Shown here in pieces: positions 34,459 through 43,329 of a stretch of 64,000 nt of DNA. The stretch spans positions 1 to 64,000 of the forward strand of contig UQMY01000001.1 of NCBI GenBank assembly GCA_900542325.1, written 5' to 3'. Every line of letters begins with the position of its first letter. The first letter of the stretch is position 1. Both the position numbers and the translations under genes were made by a program. A model generated the notes under the pieces. That model saw only the letters and a program-made list of their open reading frames with translations, was not told where the DNA came from and searched no databases. Origin of the DNA: an uncultured Collinsella sp. GTDB taxonomy: Bacteria; Actinomycetota; Coriobacteriia; Coriobacteriales; Coriobacteriaceae.

Positions 34459-35493
34459 ATGCAACTGGCAAATATCGTACGCGAGCGCTGGAAAGGCGTT
34501 TTGTTCTGCCTGATCATCGCCATTCCCGCGACGTTGCTCGGCAAACAAATTGAGGTGGTCGGCGGTCCGGTATTTGCCATCCTCTTTGGCATGGTTCTGG
34601 CGCTCGTCTTTCCCAAGAATCGTCGCGAACAGCTCGCCGCTGGCGTCACCTATACGTCCAAAAAAGTCTTGCAGTACGCGGTTATCCTGCTTGGCTTTGG
34701 CATGAACCTCTCGCAGATTCTGTCCAAGGGCGCCCAGTCGCTGCCGATTATCGTGGCGACGATCTCGACCTCGCTTGTTGTCGCCTTCGTGCTCTGCCAC
34801 GTCATGAACGTGCCGAGCAAGATCGCGACGCTTGTGGGTGTGGGTTCGTCGATTTGCGGCGGTTCTGCCATCGCCGCGACCGCACCCGTCATCGATGCCG
34901 ACGATCGCGAGATTGCCCAGGCTATTTCGGTCATCTTCCTGTTTAACGTTATCGCGGCGCTCGTGTTTCCGACGCTCGGCGGCATGCTCGGGCTGACCAA
35001 CGAGGGCTTTGGCCTGTTTGCCGGCACCGCCATCAACGACACCTCGTCGGTAACGGCTGCGGCGAGCGCCTGGGACAGCATGCATCCCGGCGCCAATGTG
35101 CTCGAGAGCGCCACGGTGGTCAAGCTCACCAGGACGCTGGCCATTATTCCCATTACGTTGGTTCTCGCATGCTGGCAGATGCATCTGGCGCGCAAGGCCG
35201 GCGGCGACGCCAAAAGCACGTTTTCGCTTAAACGCGCGTTTCCCATGTTTGTGCTGTTCTTTGTGCTGGCGAGCGTAATCACCACGGTGCTTCAGCTTCC
35301 CGCGTCCATTACGGCGCCCATCAAGGAGCTTTCGAAGTTCTTTATCGTGATGGCCATGGCGGCTATTGGCTTTAATACCGATATCGTCGAGCTGGTCAAA
35401 AAGGGCGGCAAGCCCATCGCGCTGGGCTTTTGCTGTTGGATTGGCATTGCGTGCATGAGCTTGGGAATGCAGCACGTGCTGGGAATCTGGTAG
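34459..35493 (+). CDS. YeiH-family putative sulfate/anion exporter (UPF0324)
   Basis: A 344-residue polytopic membrane protein with about ten helices. Signatures are LQYAVILLGFGMNLSQI, GVGSSICGGSAIAATAPV, GLFAGTAINDTSSVTAAASAW and FIVMAMAAIGFNTDI, all of which belong to the YeiH/PSE family. Its substrate is unproven; members have been linked to sulfate or sulfonate-derived anions. Start at ATG 34459 after AAAGAAGGA. The divergent GntR gene and the Fis-type regulator downstream are the nearest regulators; YeiH genes elsewhere usually go with a LysR regulator, absent here. Confidence 0.9.
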   Translation: MQLANIVRERWKGVLFCLIIAIPATLLGKQIEVVGGPVFAILFGMVLALVFPKNRREQLAAGVTYTSKKVLQYAVILLGFGMNLSQILSKGAQSLPIIVATISTSLVVAFVLCHVMNVPSKIATLVGVGSSICGGSAIAATAPVIDADDREIAQAISVIFLFNVIAALVFPTLGGMLGLTNEGFGLFAGTAINDTSSVTAAASAWDSMHPGANVLESATVVKLTRTLAIIPITLVLACWQMHLARKAGGDAKSTFSLKRAFPMFVLFFVLASVITTVLQLPASITAPIKELSKFFIVMAMAAIGFNTDIVELVKKGGKPIALGFCCWIGIACMSLGMQHVLGIW

Positions 35494-35545
35494 AGAAGTA
35501 GCCAGTTTGCGTGCTGGTTGCTGGTGGGCGCAAGCTTGCGGTGGA

Positions 35546-35610
35546 GCGATAGGAGCTCTTGCGGGTATGGCTTGTCCGCAGGTTTATAAGTCCCGAAGAG
35601 CTCTTATCGC
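35546..35610. repeat. Inverted repeat with 15-bp arms
   Basis: GCGATAGGAGCTCTT (35546-35560) pairs with AAGAGCTCTTATCGC (35596-35610), with one G-T position. The 35-base interior can form GCGG/CCGC. It lies 50 bases after the YeiH-like gene and may be its transcript end, although no T run follows. Confidence 0.6.
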
Positions 35611-35759
35611 CCCGCCAGGATGGCGATGCGGGGCAACACCTATACTCGCAGGACGGCGCTTTCTGCCCTATAGTGTTTGGTGAGCAATATCGTTCAATTT
35701 TGAAACACTCGGTCGTGCGACCGTCGGCGGTTGCACGTCGCCGCGGACAGGGGCAAATC

Positions 35760-36977
35760 ATGAATAGCGATGCCAAGCTGAACATCTTGACCGAGGCCCT
35801 GGCTGCTGCCGGGGCCTCGGCATTGGCAATCGATGCGCGTGGGGACGTCGCGATTTCGACCATGAATGACGCGGCGCTTGAGCGGGATGTGGCGGCTTTT
35901 GTCGCTGAGCGCCTCGACCGTATAGGAGACGGCGCGCGTCTGGTTATGGGGCGTGCGGGTACGCGCCTGAGCCTGACCGTTCGCCCCACCGACAAAGAGA
36001 GCGGGGGCCTTTGGGTTGTCGTGGTCCGCGAGGTGCGCGGCGCCGCGGCGCATGCGGGCATCGAGTGGCTCAACGCCGACGAAGTTGAGGCCCGCTACGA
36101 ATCGAGCGCGTACGGCATCGTTGAAGGCGCCGCTGCGGTAGCCGCACCGGTTGCCGAGAGCTATGCGCGCGGGGTGCCCCTTATGCTCGAGGGCGAGTTG
36201 GGCGCGGGTCAGGTCGAGATTGCCATGCGCCTCTATCTGGATGGCCCTTTTGCCGATCAACCCTTTGTTTCCGTCGCGCTCGATGAGCTCACCGAGCGCG
36301 GTTGGCGTCATGTGCTCAAAAGCTCCGAATCGCCGCTGTTCCAAACGGGGCTGACCCTTTGCATTGAGGGCTGGAACGCGGTTGGCCCCCAGCGCCTCCG
36401 CGAGCTCGTTTCCACGATGGCCGACACCGCGTTGGCGACGCGCTGCCATGTGGTGCTGACGGCGAATGACATGCCGGGCGGCAGCGAAAGTGATCAAGCC
36501 GCCTTTGTGACCGAGCGTTTCGCCTGTGCGGTGAGCGTGGCGCCGGCGATTGCCGAGCAGGGAGCCGCGTCGACGAAGGTTGCGCGCTATTTGGAATATC
36601 TCGCTGATGCATTTGGGACGGCAGCACCCACGCTGTCCGCCGCGGCGACGAAGACGCTCGATGCTTACCGCTGGCCGCGCAATTATCTGCAGCTCCGCGA
36701 GGTCTCGGAACGACTGTATATATTGGTGGGGGCGGGCGCGGTGGACCGCGCTGTGGCGGAGGAAGTGCTCGCCCAAGAGGACGTGATTAAGACCGCAACC
36801 TTTGGCGCCCCGACGCTCGAAAGTGACCTGTATATCCTGCGACCGCTGGCCGATACCGAGCGAGATGTCGCGCATCTGGTTGTAGACCATCTCCACGGCA
36901 ACCGAACCCGTGCGGCGGAGGTGCTGGGCATAAGCCGTACAACGCTGTGGCGCTTGCTGAAGGACGATGACCGTTGA
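35760..36977 (+). CDS. Fis-type transcriptional regulator with decayed AAA+ domain
   Basis: A 405-residue protein laid out like NtrC/PrpR enhancer-binding regulators: an N-terminal sensory part (1-130), a central AAA+-like domain, and a C-terminal Fis helix-turn-helix (LVVDHLHGNRTRAAEVLGISRTTLWRLL). The central domain has lost key residues: the Walker A place reads EGELGAGQVE (Lys replaced), and the GAFTGA loop that contacts sigma-54 is not seen. The end still shows YRWPRNYLQLREVSERL, the WPGNVRELxN homologue. It probably acts as a sigma-70-type regulator without ATP hydrolysis. ATG 35760 follows ACAGGGGC; the longer frame from 35559 lies in repeat DNA. Confidence 0.8.
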   Translation: MNSDAKLNILTEALAAAGASALAIDARGDVAISTMNDAALERDVAAFVAERLDRIGDGARLVMGRAGTRLSLTVRPTDKESGGLWVVVVREVRGAAAHAGIEWLNADEVEARYESSAYGIVEGAAAVAAPVAESYARGVPLMLEGELGAGQVEIAMRLYLDGPFADQPFVSVALDELTERGWRHVLKSSESPLFQTGLTLCIEGWNAVGPQRLRELVSTMADTALATRCHVVLTANDMPGGSESDQAAFVTERFACAVSVAPAIAEQGAASTKVARYLEYLADAFGTAAPTLSAAATKTLDAYRWPRNYLQLREVSERLYILVGAGAVDRAVAEEVLAQEDVIKTATFGAPTLESDLYILRPLADTERDVAHLVVDHLHGNRTRAAEVLGISRTTLWRLLKDDDR

Positions 36978-37061
36978 GCGAGGCACCCGTGACCGCGCGC
37001 GACGCGTGTGCTACAGTCCAAAGCGTTATTGTTTCGATTTGGTTACGGCGTGCGAGGGCAT

Positions 37062-37637
37062 ATGGCTGAGACTTCAAAACCGAGCCGCAGAAGGCGGAGT
37101 GCCGCGCCGGTTAACCGACGCACGACATCGGTGACGTGGGGCAAACACGCCTCGGGGTTTGATGGCTCGTTCAAGCGCACTAAATATGGCTATCCTTCGG
37201 CAAGCGCTCGCTTGGCCATGCAGGCCGAGTCGTCGCTGTGGGGCCGCAAGCGCGTGGTGGGCTCAAAGCTCAAGCACGACGGAACGCTCGGTTACATCAG
37301 CCGCGGGGCGGCTCGTCGCAGCGGGCTCAATCCCGCCGGCTGGCATCGCTACGTGCCGATCGTGGCTGTCGTTGCAGCGATCGTCATCGCACTTGCTGCG
37401 CTTGGCTACGCCGGCGGCGGCGCCAACTTGGACGCAATGTTTAAATCGCCCGAGCTCGCGCATGCAGGCACAGAAGTTGTCGAGGGCGCTCAGACCCAGA
37501 CGGGCGTCGCGCCCCAGCGCGGAATCGTTGCGGCGGCCACCACCATCGCCGATGCTCAAAAGGACGAGGACGAACAAAGCAGCGAAGCCGAAACGACTCA
37601 CACGAACGAAACGACGACAACGGCGACGTCAATATAA
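37062..37637 (+). CDS. Hypothetical single-pass membrane protein
   Basis: A 191-residue protein of unknown function. The first 105 residues are strongly basic (PSRRRRSAAPVNRR near the N-terminus) and should stay in the cytoplasm, perhaps near nucleic acid. One transmembrane helix follows (about 108-130, VPIVAVVAAIVIALAALGY). The outer part is Thr/Glu/Ala-rich and ends in a Thr-rich tail. The layout is the type II orientation. Its start follows GCGAGGGCAT. A palindrome at 37647 marks its transcript end. No family recognised. Confidence 0.6.
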   Translation: MAETSKPSRRRRSAAPVNRRTTSVTWGKHASGFDGSFKRTKYGYPSASARLAMQAESSLWGRKRVVGSKLKHDGTLGYISRGAARRSGLNPAGWHRYVPIVAVVAAIVIALAALGYAGGGANLDAMFKSPELAHAGTEVVEGAQTQTGVAPQRGIVAAATTIADAQKDEDEQSSEAETTHTNETTTTATSI

Positions 37638-37646
37638 GTTGCGAGA

Positions 37647-37685
37647 GGGGTAGCTAAAATAGCCCCGTCCCAAATTAGCTACCCC
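37647..37685. repeat. GTCCC-class palindrome with 11-bp arms
   Basis: GGGGTAGCTAA (37647-37657) and TTAGCTACCCC (37675-37685) are exact complements around AATAGCCCCGTCCCAAA. The 20-mer at 37661-37680 (AGCCCCGTCCC...) recurs exactly at 49882-49901, where the arms are different. Confidence 0.85.
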
Positions 37686-37700
37686 TATGACGCTCCTGGG

Positions 37701-38222
37701 TTACCTTACGTAGACCACGTTGTCGCGGCGCGGCTTTGCCTCGGGAAGTGCGTCTTCGGCATAGCCCAGAATGCAGTGACCGACGCCGCGTAGGCTTCCG
37801 TCGGCGGGTAGACCCCAGCTGGCCAGTAGCTCCAGACCCTCGGGCGAATCGAAAACCTCATGCGCGCGGTGAATCCAGCACGAATCAACGCCCAGCGCAT
37901 AGGCGGCGTTGAGCAGGTTACCCATGGCAAGCGAACCGTCTTCCAGATGCGTGGGCACGCTGCGGTCGACCAGCACCACCACAACGGTCTTGGCGCCATA
38001 GAAGGGGTCGCTGTTGCTGCCCATGACTTGCGCGTTGAGCTGTGAGAGACGCTCAGCGGTCGCGGGGTCGGTGACGGCGACAAACGTCACCGGCTGGCGG
38101 CCCATGCCGCTCGGTGCATATTGGCCGGCTTCGATAATACGTGCAAGCTTTTCGGCCTCGACGGGGCGATCGCTGTATTTGCGACAGCTGCGGCGGTGAA
38201 TGAGCGCTTCGATAGTCTCCAT
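37701..38222 (-). CDS. Nitroreductase-family protein (small)
   Basis: A 173-residue FMN-dependent nitroreductase. FMN-binding features are IHRRSCRKYSDRPVE at the start, QYAPSGMGRQP, and LGVDSCWIHRAHE, with a conserved GYAEDALPEAKPRRDNVVYV end. It would use NAD(P)H to reduce a small quinone, nitro compound or flavin; the true substrate is not known. ATG 38222 follows AAGGAGACACC on the minus strand; the longer frame to 38318 is not supported. Monocistronic. Confidence 0.9.
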   Translation of the reverse strand: METIEALIHRRSCRKYSDRPVEAEKLARIIEAGQYAPSGMGRQPVTFVAVTDPATAERLSQLNAQVMGSNSDPFYGAKTVVVVLVDRSVPTHLEDGSLAMGNLLNAAYALGVDSCWIHRAHEVFDSPEGLELLASWGLPADGSLRGVGHCILGYAEDALPEAKPRRDNVVYVR

Positions 38223-38517
38223 GGTGTCTCCTTGCGATGGCGTTGCAGATGCCCCGTTCATACCCGTCGGGCTCAAACGATAGACGGTCAATTGCCCGGC
38301 CAAAAGGATAGATTCCAATTGGGAAAGTGAGTTTGCATAAAAGTGCCTTCAGAATGTGACAAACAAATGGGATGGTTAAACGTTTTATCCCGTCTACCCT
38401 GCGGTTTTTTACCACTTGCCTAAATGATGCGCGTATAAGCTCTGATAAAGGTTTTACTAAAGGAGAACCAACGTTTATCAATGCGCTGTGGTGGCGCCGG
38501 GCCAGGAGGTAACTATC

Positions 38518-38808
38518 ATGTTCCAGGCTGGAGATGTCGTCGAGACCGATTTCGAAGGATTTCTGAAGCTGCTGCGTTCCAAGACGCGCGCTTTCGTGTC
38601 GATCAACGATCACGAGTACTACATCACGCACACCGATGGCTATTGGCGTGTTCAGGATTGCGAGGCCCTCAACGACAAGGGCCACTTTACTGACTGCTCC
38701 GAGCTGGTCAACACGGTCTGCGAGGTCGTCGAGCTGCCGTGGATTGCCGGCAAGAGCCTGCATGATAGCTTCTCGGGCGCTACGGTCTATGAGGCCGTCG
38801 CCGCTTAA
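38518..38808 (+). CDS. Conserved hypothetical small acidic protein
   Basis: A 96-residue acidic protein with a clean ribosome site (AGGAGG, 8 bases upstream). The sequence (FQAGDVVETDFEGFLKLLRS, then FVSINDHEYYITHTDGYWRV, ending GATVYEAVAA) has no signal or membrane segment and looks like a small alpha/beta cytoplasmic fold. I recognise no named domain. The long AT-rich 5' region (38380-38500) contains a second purine-rich site AAAGGAGAACC at 38459, so the gene may be strongly transcribed. A good terminator follows, which supports it being a real single gene. Confidence 0.75.
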   Translation: MFQAGDVVETDFEGFLKLLRSKTRAFVSINDHEYYITHTDGYWRVQDCEALNDKGHFTDCSELVNTVCEVVELPWIAGKSLHDSFSGATVYEAVAA

Positions 38809-38834
38809 CAGGCAATAAAACCCGAATTTCACGT

Positions 38835-38870
38835 GACCGCTGGCGCTGCCCCCGCGCCGGCGGTCTTTTT
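38835..38870 (+). terminator. Terminator of the small acidic protein gene
   Basis: A 12-bp stem GACCGCTGGCGC/GCGCCGGCGGTC (38835-38846 with 38854-38865; one T-G) followed by TTTTT. Confidence 0.88.
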
Positions 38871-38913
38871 CTGCCGATAGGCCATAAAAGTGCAAACATT
38901 TGCGGAGCGCCTG

Positions 38914-38971
38914 TTGACGATAGTCAAAACTCGGACTAATATAGAGATACAAAATTGGTCAAAAATCGGAC
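38914..38971 (+). promoter_or_regulatory. Promoter and probable operators of the MarR-ABC operon
   Basis: TTGACG (38914-38919) and TAATAT (38937-38942) form a near-consensus promoter with a 17-base spacer. A 14-mer GTCAAAANTCGGAC occurs at 38923-38936, inside the spacer, and again at 38958-38971, just after the expected transcription start. Two direct repeats placed like this suggest binding of the MarR product to repress its own operon. Confidence 0.7.
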
Positions 38972-38989
38972 AATCGAATGGTGGGATAG

Positions 38990-39490
38990 ATGAATAGTGC
39001 GGTTACACTGGTCGATTTCGACCGGTTGCTCAATGGACTCGACCATATCTATTCGGAGTTCTCGCGCGCCTGCGGTCTTTCGGACTGCGCTTACTGGATG
39101 CTCGTCGATACCAGCACGGCGGGCGGCAGTGTTGCCGTAAGCCGTCTGACAAGCGAATGGTTCTACAGCAAGCAGACTATCAACTCGGCAATTAAAACCT
39201 TGACGGCGCGGGGTTTCGCAACGTTGGAGTTTGCCGAAGGCAGCCGTAAGAACAAGGTTGTGCGTTTGACCGAAGCGGGCATGCGGTTTGCCGAGCAATA
39301 TGCGCTGCCGGCGCAAGAAGCCGAGCAACAGGCTTTCGAAGTGCTCGAGCCCTGGGAACAGCGCGAAATCATGCGCCTAATCGGAAAATTTTCCCATGCG
39401 CTCGGCGATGAGTGCGATGCCTTTAAGCAGCATATCGCTGCCGAGAGCCAGGCCGAGAATCAAGGTGAGGGGGAGTCGTGCGACTCTTAA
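38990..39490 (+). CDS. MarR-family transcriptional regulator
   Basis: A 166-residue winged-helix regulator. The DNA-binding part contains TSEWFYSKQTINSAIKTLTARGFATLEFAEGSRKNK (helix 3-4 and wing) and LTEAGMRFAEQY, typical of MarR. It probably represses the two ABC exporter genes that follow, releasing them when a toxic ligand binds. The stop codon at 39488-39490 overlaps the next coding region by 13 bases, so the genes are translationally coupled. Start after GGTGGGATAG. Confidence 0.9.
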   Translation: MNSAVTLVDFDRLLNGLDHIYSEFSRACGLSDCAYWMLVDTSTAGGSVAVSRLTSEWFYSKQTINSAIKTLTARGFATLEFAEGSRKNKVVRLTEAGMRFAEQYALPAQEAEQQAFEVLEPWEQREIMRLIGKFSHALGDECDAFKQHIAAESQAENQGEGESCDS

Positions 39491-41214
39491 TGAGGTTTAT
39501 GAAGCCGTATCGCAGGCTTGTCGCGGTGACGTTGTTGGTGCTGCTAATCGACAACGTCGGTACGCTGTTGGTTCCTACGATGCTGGCGAACATGGTCAAC
39601 ACCGGCATCACCACGGGCGATGTCGACTACATCCTGCGCAACGGCCTCTACATGCTTATCGCGACCGGCATGGCCAGCGGCGGCGCGGTGTTGGGCTGCT
39701 ATCTTTCGGCGCGCTTGGCCGCCAACGTGGCCTGCGATATCCGCAATGCCGTCTACGACAAGTCGCTCGAGCTGTCTGCCAGTGACTTTGAGCGCTTTGG
39801 CACGGGCTCGATGATCACGCGCTCGCTCAACGACATCAACGTGATTCAACAGGCGATTCTGCAGACGATCCAGCTGGTGCTGCCGGTGCCGTTCCTGGCG
39901 GTGGCAGGCATCATCTTCGCCTGGCTCATCGATTCGGCCATGGGCATGCTTCTGGGCGTCGTGGTTGCGATCGTGCTGGTTGCGGCGGTCTTTACGGTTG
40001 CCAACGCGGCTCCGATCTTTATGCGCTTGCAGAGTTTTATCGACCGTATGAACGTGGTGCTGCGCGAAAACATCGTGGGTGTGCGCGTCATCCGTGCGTT
40101 TAACAAGGAGCGCCATGAGGAGCAGCGCCTGGACGAGGTGTTTAGCGATTACGCGGACAATGCCATTAAGGTCAACCACCTGTTTGTGGGGCTCGACAGC
40201 TCCAGCTTCTTTTTGATGAACATCGCCGAGGTGGCGGTGCTGTGGGTGGGCGGCAACCGCGTGGGCGCCCATGCGATGCAAATCGGCAGCATCTCGGCCG
40301 TGCTGGAGTACGCGATCCTGATTCTGTTCTTTGTGATGATGGCGCAGATGGTGGTGCTGACACTCCCGCGCGCCGCCGCATGTCTGAACCGTGCGCAGCA
40401 GGTGCTGGAGATTGAGCCGAGTATCGTGGATGGCGAACGCACGCTCGACGCGAGCGCGTCCGACTCAAAGGACGGATCGGATGCGGTCGCCGTGTTCGAT
40501 CACATGTCGTTTCGTTTTGACGATGCCGACGAGGACACGCTGTGCGATCTGAACTTTGCCTGTCGCCGCGGTCAGACGACTGCGATTGTCGGCTCGACGG
40601 GATCGGGCAAGTCAACGGTGGCCAAGCTCTTGCTTCGCTTCCACGATGCCACGAAGGGCGCCATTCGCCTGAACGGCGTCGATCTGCGCGAACTTTCGCA
40701 AGACGACATCCGCGGGCGTATTGCCTATGTGCCGCAGAAGGCGTGGCTGTTCTCGGGCACCGTGGCAAGCAACCTGCGCTTTGGCAACGAAGACGCGACT
40801 GAGGCAGACATGCTTCATGCGCTCCAGGTTGCCCAGAGCACCTTTGTGCTCGATCAGCCGCAGGGGCTCGATACCCCGGTGGCGCAGGGCGGCACGAACT
40901 TTTCGGGCGGCCAGCGCCAACGTCTGGCCATCGCCCGTGCGCTCATGAAGCATGCCGATCTATATATCTTCGACGATAGTTTTTCGGCCCTGGACTTTAA
41001 GACTGATGCCGCCCTGCGCCATGCGTTGCAAGACGAGACGCGCGACGCTGCGGTGCTCATCATCGCGCAGCGCATCTCGACGATCTTGCATGCCAACCAG
41101 ATCGTGGTGCTCAAGGACGGCGAGGTCGTGGGCCTAGGCACGCACGACGAGCTCATGGAGACCTGCGAGGTGTACCGCGCTATCGCGGAATCGCAGATGA
41201 AGGGAGGTGAGTAG
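39478..41214 (+). CDS. Heterodimeric ABC exporter subunit, degenerate-site half
   Basis: A 578-residue half-transporter: six transmembrane helices (about 1-310) and an ATPase domain. Walker A is GSTGSGKST, the signature NFSGGQRQRL, and Walker B YIFDDSFSALD, where Asp replaces the catalytic Glu. This marks the non-hydrolysing site half of a TM287/288-like exporter. The partner follows at 41216. GTG 39478 has GAGGGGGA upstream; ATG 39490 is an alternative. Drug, peptide or lipid export is likely, given the MarR gene in front. Confidence 0.93.
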   Translation: MRLLMRFMKPYRRLVAVTLLVLLIDNVGTLLVPTMLANMVNTGITTGDVDYILRNGLYMLIATGMASGGAVLGCYLSARLAANVACDIRNAVYDKSLELSASDFERFGTGSMITRSLNDINVIQQAILQTIQLVLPVPFLAVAGIIFAWLIDSAMGMLLGVVVAIVLVAAVFTVANAAPIFMRLQSFIDRMNVVLRENIVGVRVIRAFNKERHEEQRLDEVFSDYADNAIKVNHLFVGLDSSSFFLMNIAEVAVLWVGGNRVGAHAMQIGSISAVLEYAILILFFVMMAQMVVLTLPRAAACLNRAQQVLEIEPSIVDGERTLDASASDSKDGSDAVAVFDHMSFRFDDADEDTLCDLNFACRRGQTTAIVGSTGSGKSTVAKLLLRFHDATKGAIRLNGVDLRELSQDDIRGRIAYVPQKAWLFSGTVASNLRFGNEDATEADMLHALQVAQSTFVLDQPQGLDTPVAQGGTNFSGGQRQRLAIARALMKHADLYIFDDSFSALDFKTDAALRHALQDETRDAAVLIIAQRISTILHANQIVVLKDGEVVGLGTHDELMETCEVYRAIAESQMKGGE

Positions 41215-41215
41215 C

Positions 41216-43222
41216 ATGACCGAGGAGCTCAAGAAGCAGGGCGGCGTTGATGACGCCGCTGCCGCGGGATTGGTTGAGGAAACGGCTGCCGCGGTACCCG
41301 AGCTGGACGATGCCGCCAAGGCAGCGGCCGAGCGCGAGGCTCGTCGCCAAGCGCTGTACGAGGAAAACGAACGAGCCGAGGACGAGCGCGCCCGTGCCGA
41401 GGCAGAGCGTATGCGCGACGTGGATGACGAAGACGAGGACGAGACGCCTCGGGATACCTGGGCGACGGTGCGCCGTTTGTGGAACGAGGCTACCGGCGAC
41501 CATTGGCGCTTCTATATCGTGTTCGTGAGCATTGTGTTCTACGTCATCTTTAACACCGCCGCGCCGGCATATAGCGCTCATGTTATCGACGAGCTGTGGG
41601 GCCATATACAGGTGGCGTTTGCCAACGACACCACCTTCAACATCACCTGGGAGAGCTGCGGCAGAACCATCTTCATCTACTTTTTAATCTGGACGGCCGC
41701 CGGATCGTTCTATGCACTGCAGAGTTTTTTGATGTCGAGTGTTGCTGAGCGCCTCAACCTGCGCCTGCGCAACCGCATCGCGCAAAAGCTCAGCCGTCTG
41801 CCGCTCGCTTACTTTGATGCGCATCGCCCCGGTGAGGTAGTCAGCCGCGCGACCAACGACCTGGACAAGATGTCCGAGAGCATGCAGCGCGGATTGCTGC
41901 AGCTGCTGATGTCGATCGGCACCGTGACGGGCGCCATCATCATGATGTTCGTCTATAGCGTTAGGCTCACGTTGATCTTTTTGGGTTTTACGGCGGTATC
42001 GCTGCTGGTGACCAAGGTGGTCTCGCACCGCACGCATGACGTAACCGGTGAGCGCCAGGAATGGGTCTCCAAGATTACGAGCGCGGTTGAGGAGGGTTAC
42101 TCGGGCCGTCTGGTGATTCGCGCGTTCAACCGCGAACGCCAGAGTTCTGCCGAGGTGCACGAAGCCTCGGGCGAGCTGGCGCGCGTGAGTGCCAAGGCCG
42201 ACTTTATGATTAACGCCGTCGGCCCTGCGGTGCGCTTTATCGGCCGTTTGGCGCAGATCGTGATCGCGCTGGTGGGCTGCAGTATGCTGGTTGCCGGTCA
42301 CATGACCGTCGGCGTGTTCCAGGCGTTCTTCCAGTTTATCTACGAGGCGTCCGAACCCATGACGCAGTTGTCGTTTACCTTTAACTCGCTGCAGAGCGCG
42401 CTGGCGAGCGCAGAGCGCGTGTTCGACCTGCTCGATGAGCCCGAGATGGAGGCCGATCCGCTGCCGGACGAGGCCGCCAAGCTGCCGGGTCGCGTTGAGG
42501 GTCGCGTCGCTTTTGAGCATGTACGCTTTGGCTATTCGCCCGACAAGCCGCTTATGCGCGACGTGTCGTTTACCGCCGAGCCGGGCCAGAAGATCGCCGT
42601 GGTGGGAACCACGGGCGCGGGCAAGACTACGCTCATCAACCTGCTCATGCGCTTTTACGAGATCGACGGTGGCCGCATTACGCTCGACGGCGTGGACACG
42701 AGCCGTATGGACCGCGGCGAGCTGCGCCAGCAGTTTGGCATGGTGCTGCAGGACGCCTGGCTATTTGATGGCACGATTGCGCAGAACATCGCCTACGGCT
42801 GTCCCGAGGCGACGCGCGACGAGATCGTGGCGGCTGCGCGCGCCGCGCAGGTCGACTTCTTTGTGCGTACCATGCCGCAGGGTTATGACACGCGGGTGGC
42901 CAACGATGCCGAGAGCATTAGTCAGGGCCAGCGCCAGCTGCTGACCATTGCACGCGTGCTGCTCAACAACCCGGCGATTCTCATCCTGGACGAGGCGACG
43001 TCGAGCGTGGACACGCGCACCGAACTTGCCATCGGCCGCGCCATGGACGCGCTCATGCGCGGGCGCACCAGTTTTGTGATCGCGCATCGCCTGTCGACGA
43101 TCGTGGATGCCGACCTGATTCTGGTCATGGATCACGGCAACATTATCGAGCAGGGCACACATAAGGAGCTGCTCGCAGCCGAGGGCGCTTACGCCGACCT
43201 CTATCTGAGTCAGTTCGCCTAA
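41216..43222 (+). CDS. Heterodimeric ABC exporter subunit, catalytic half
   Basis: A 668-residue partner of the previous gene, one base downstream. An unusual 80-residue acidic, Ala/Glu/Arg-rich cytoplasmic extension precedes the six transmembrane helices. Walker A is GTTGAGKTT; Walker B ILILDEATSSVD has the catalytic Glu; the signature is SISQGQRQL, altered from LSGGQ, as expected for the half whose signature completes the degenerate site. ATG 41216 after AGGGAGGTG. Confidence 0.93.
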   Translation: MTEELKKQGGVDDAAAAGLVEETAAAVPELDDAAKAAAEREARRQALYEENERAEDERARAEAERMRDVDDEDEDETPRDTWATVRRLWNEATGDHWRFYIVFVSIVFYVIFNTAAPAYSAHVIDELWGHIQVAFANDTTFNITWESCGRTIFIYFLIWTAAGSFYALQSFLMSSVAERLNLRLRNRIAQKLSRLPLAYFDAHRPGEVVSRATNDLDKMSESMQRGLLQLLMSIGTVTGAIIMMFVYSVRLTLIFLGFTAVSLLVTKVVSHRTHDVTGERQEWVSKITSAVEEGYSGRLVIRAFNRERQSSAEVHEASGELARVSAKADFMINAVGPAVRFIGRLAQIVIALVGCSMLVAGHMTVGVFQAFFQFIYEASEPMTQLSFTFNSLQSALASAERVFDLLDEPEMEADPLPDEAAKLPGRVEGRVAFEHVRFGYSPDKPLMRDVSFTAEPGQKIAVVGTTGAGKTTLINLLMRFYEIDGGRITLDGVDTSRMDRGELRQQFGMVLQDAWLFDGTIAQNIAYGCPEATRDEIVAAARAAQVDFFVRTMPQGYDTRVANDAESISQGQRQLLTIARVLLNNPAILILDEATSSVDTRTELAIGRAMDALMRGRTSFVIAHRLSTIVDADLILVMDHGNIIEQGTHKELLAAEGAYADLYLSQFA

Positions 43223-43223
43223 G

Positions 43224-43251
43224 GTGACAAAGGGACAGTCCCCTTGTCACA
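43224..43251. repeat. GGGACAGTCCC palindrome after the ABC operon
   Basis: GTGACAAAGGGA-CAG-TCCCCTTGTCACA: outer arms GTGACAA/TTGTCAC and inner GGGA/TCCC pair. It follows the stop codon at once. A near-copy is at 59644. Confidence 0.85.
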
Positions 43252-43256
43252 TCGAA

Positions 43257-43298
43257 AAGAAGGCCCGCCGGGGGATTGATTCCCTGGCGCGCCTTCTT
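43257..43298. terminator. Bidirectional terminator between ABC operon and cysE-like gene
   Basis: AAGAAGGC (43257-43264) with GCCTTCTT (43291-43298), continuing into an inner stem GGGGGA/TTCCCT-type. A/T runs on both sides suit convergent genes. Confidence 0.75.
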
Positions 43299-43329
43299 GC
43301 GTTGATGCGGGTCTGTACCGTCCGCAGCC

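Noticed and set aside
38481..38693. Alternative 70-codon frame overlapping the small acidic protein gene
   Set aside because: It has a purine-rich sequence upstream but is out of frame with the well-initiated gene at 38518 and its composition (Arg/Gly/Ala) looks like a shadow.
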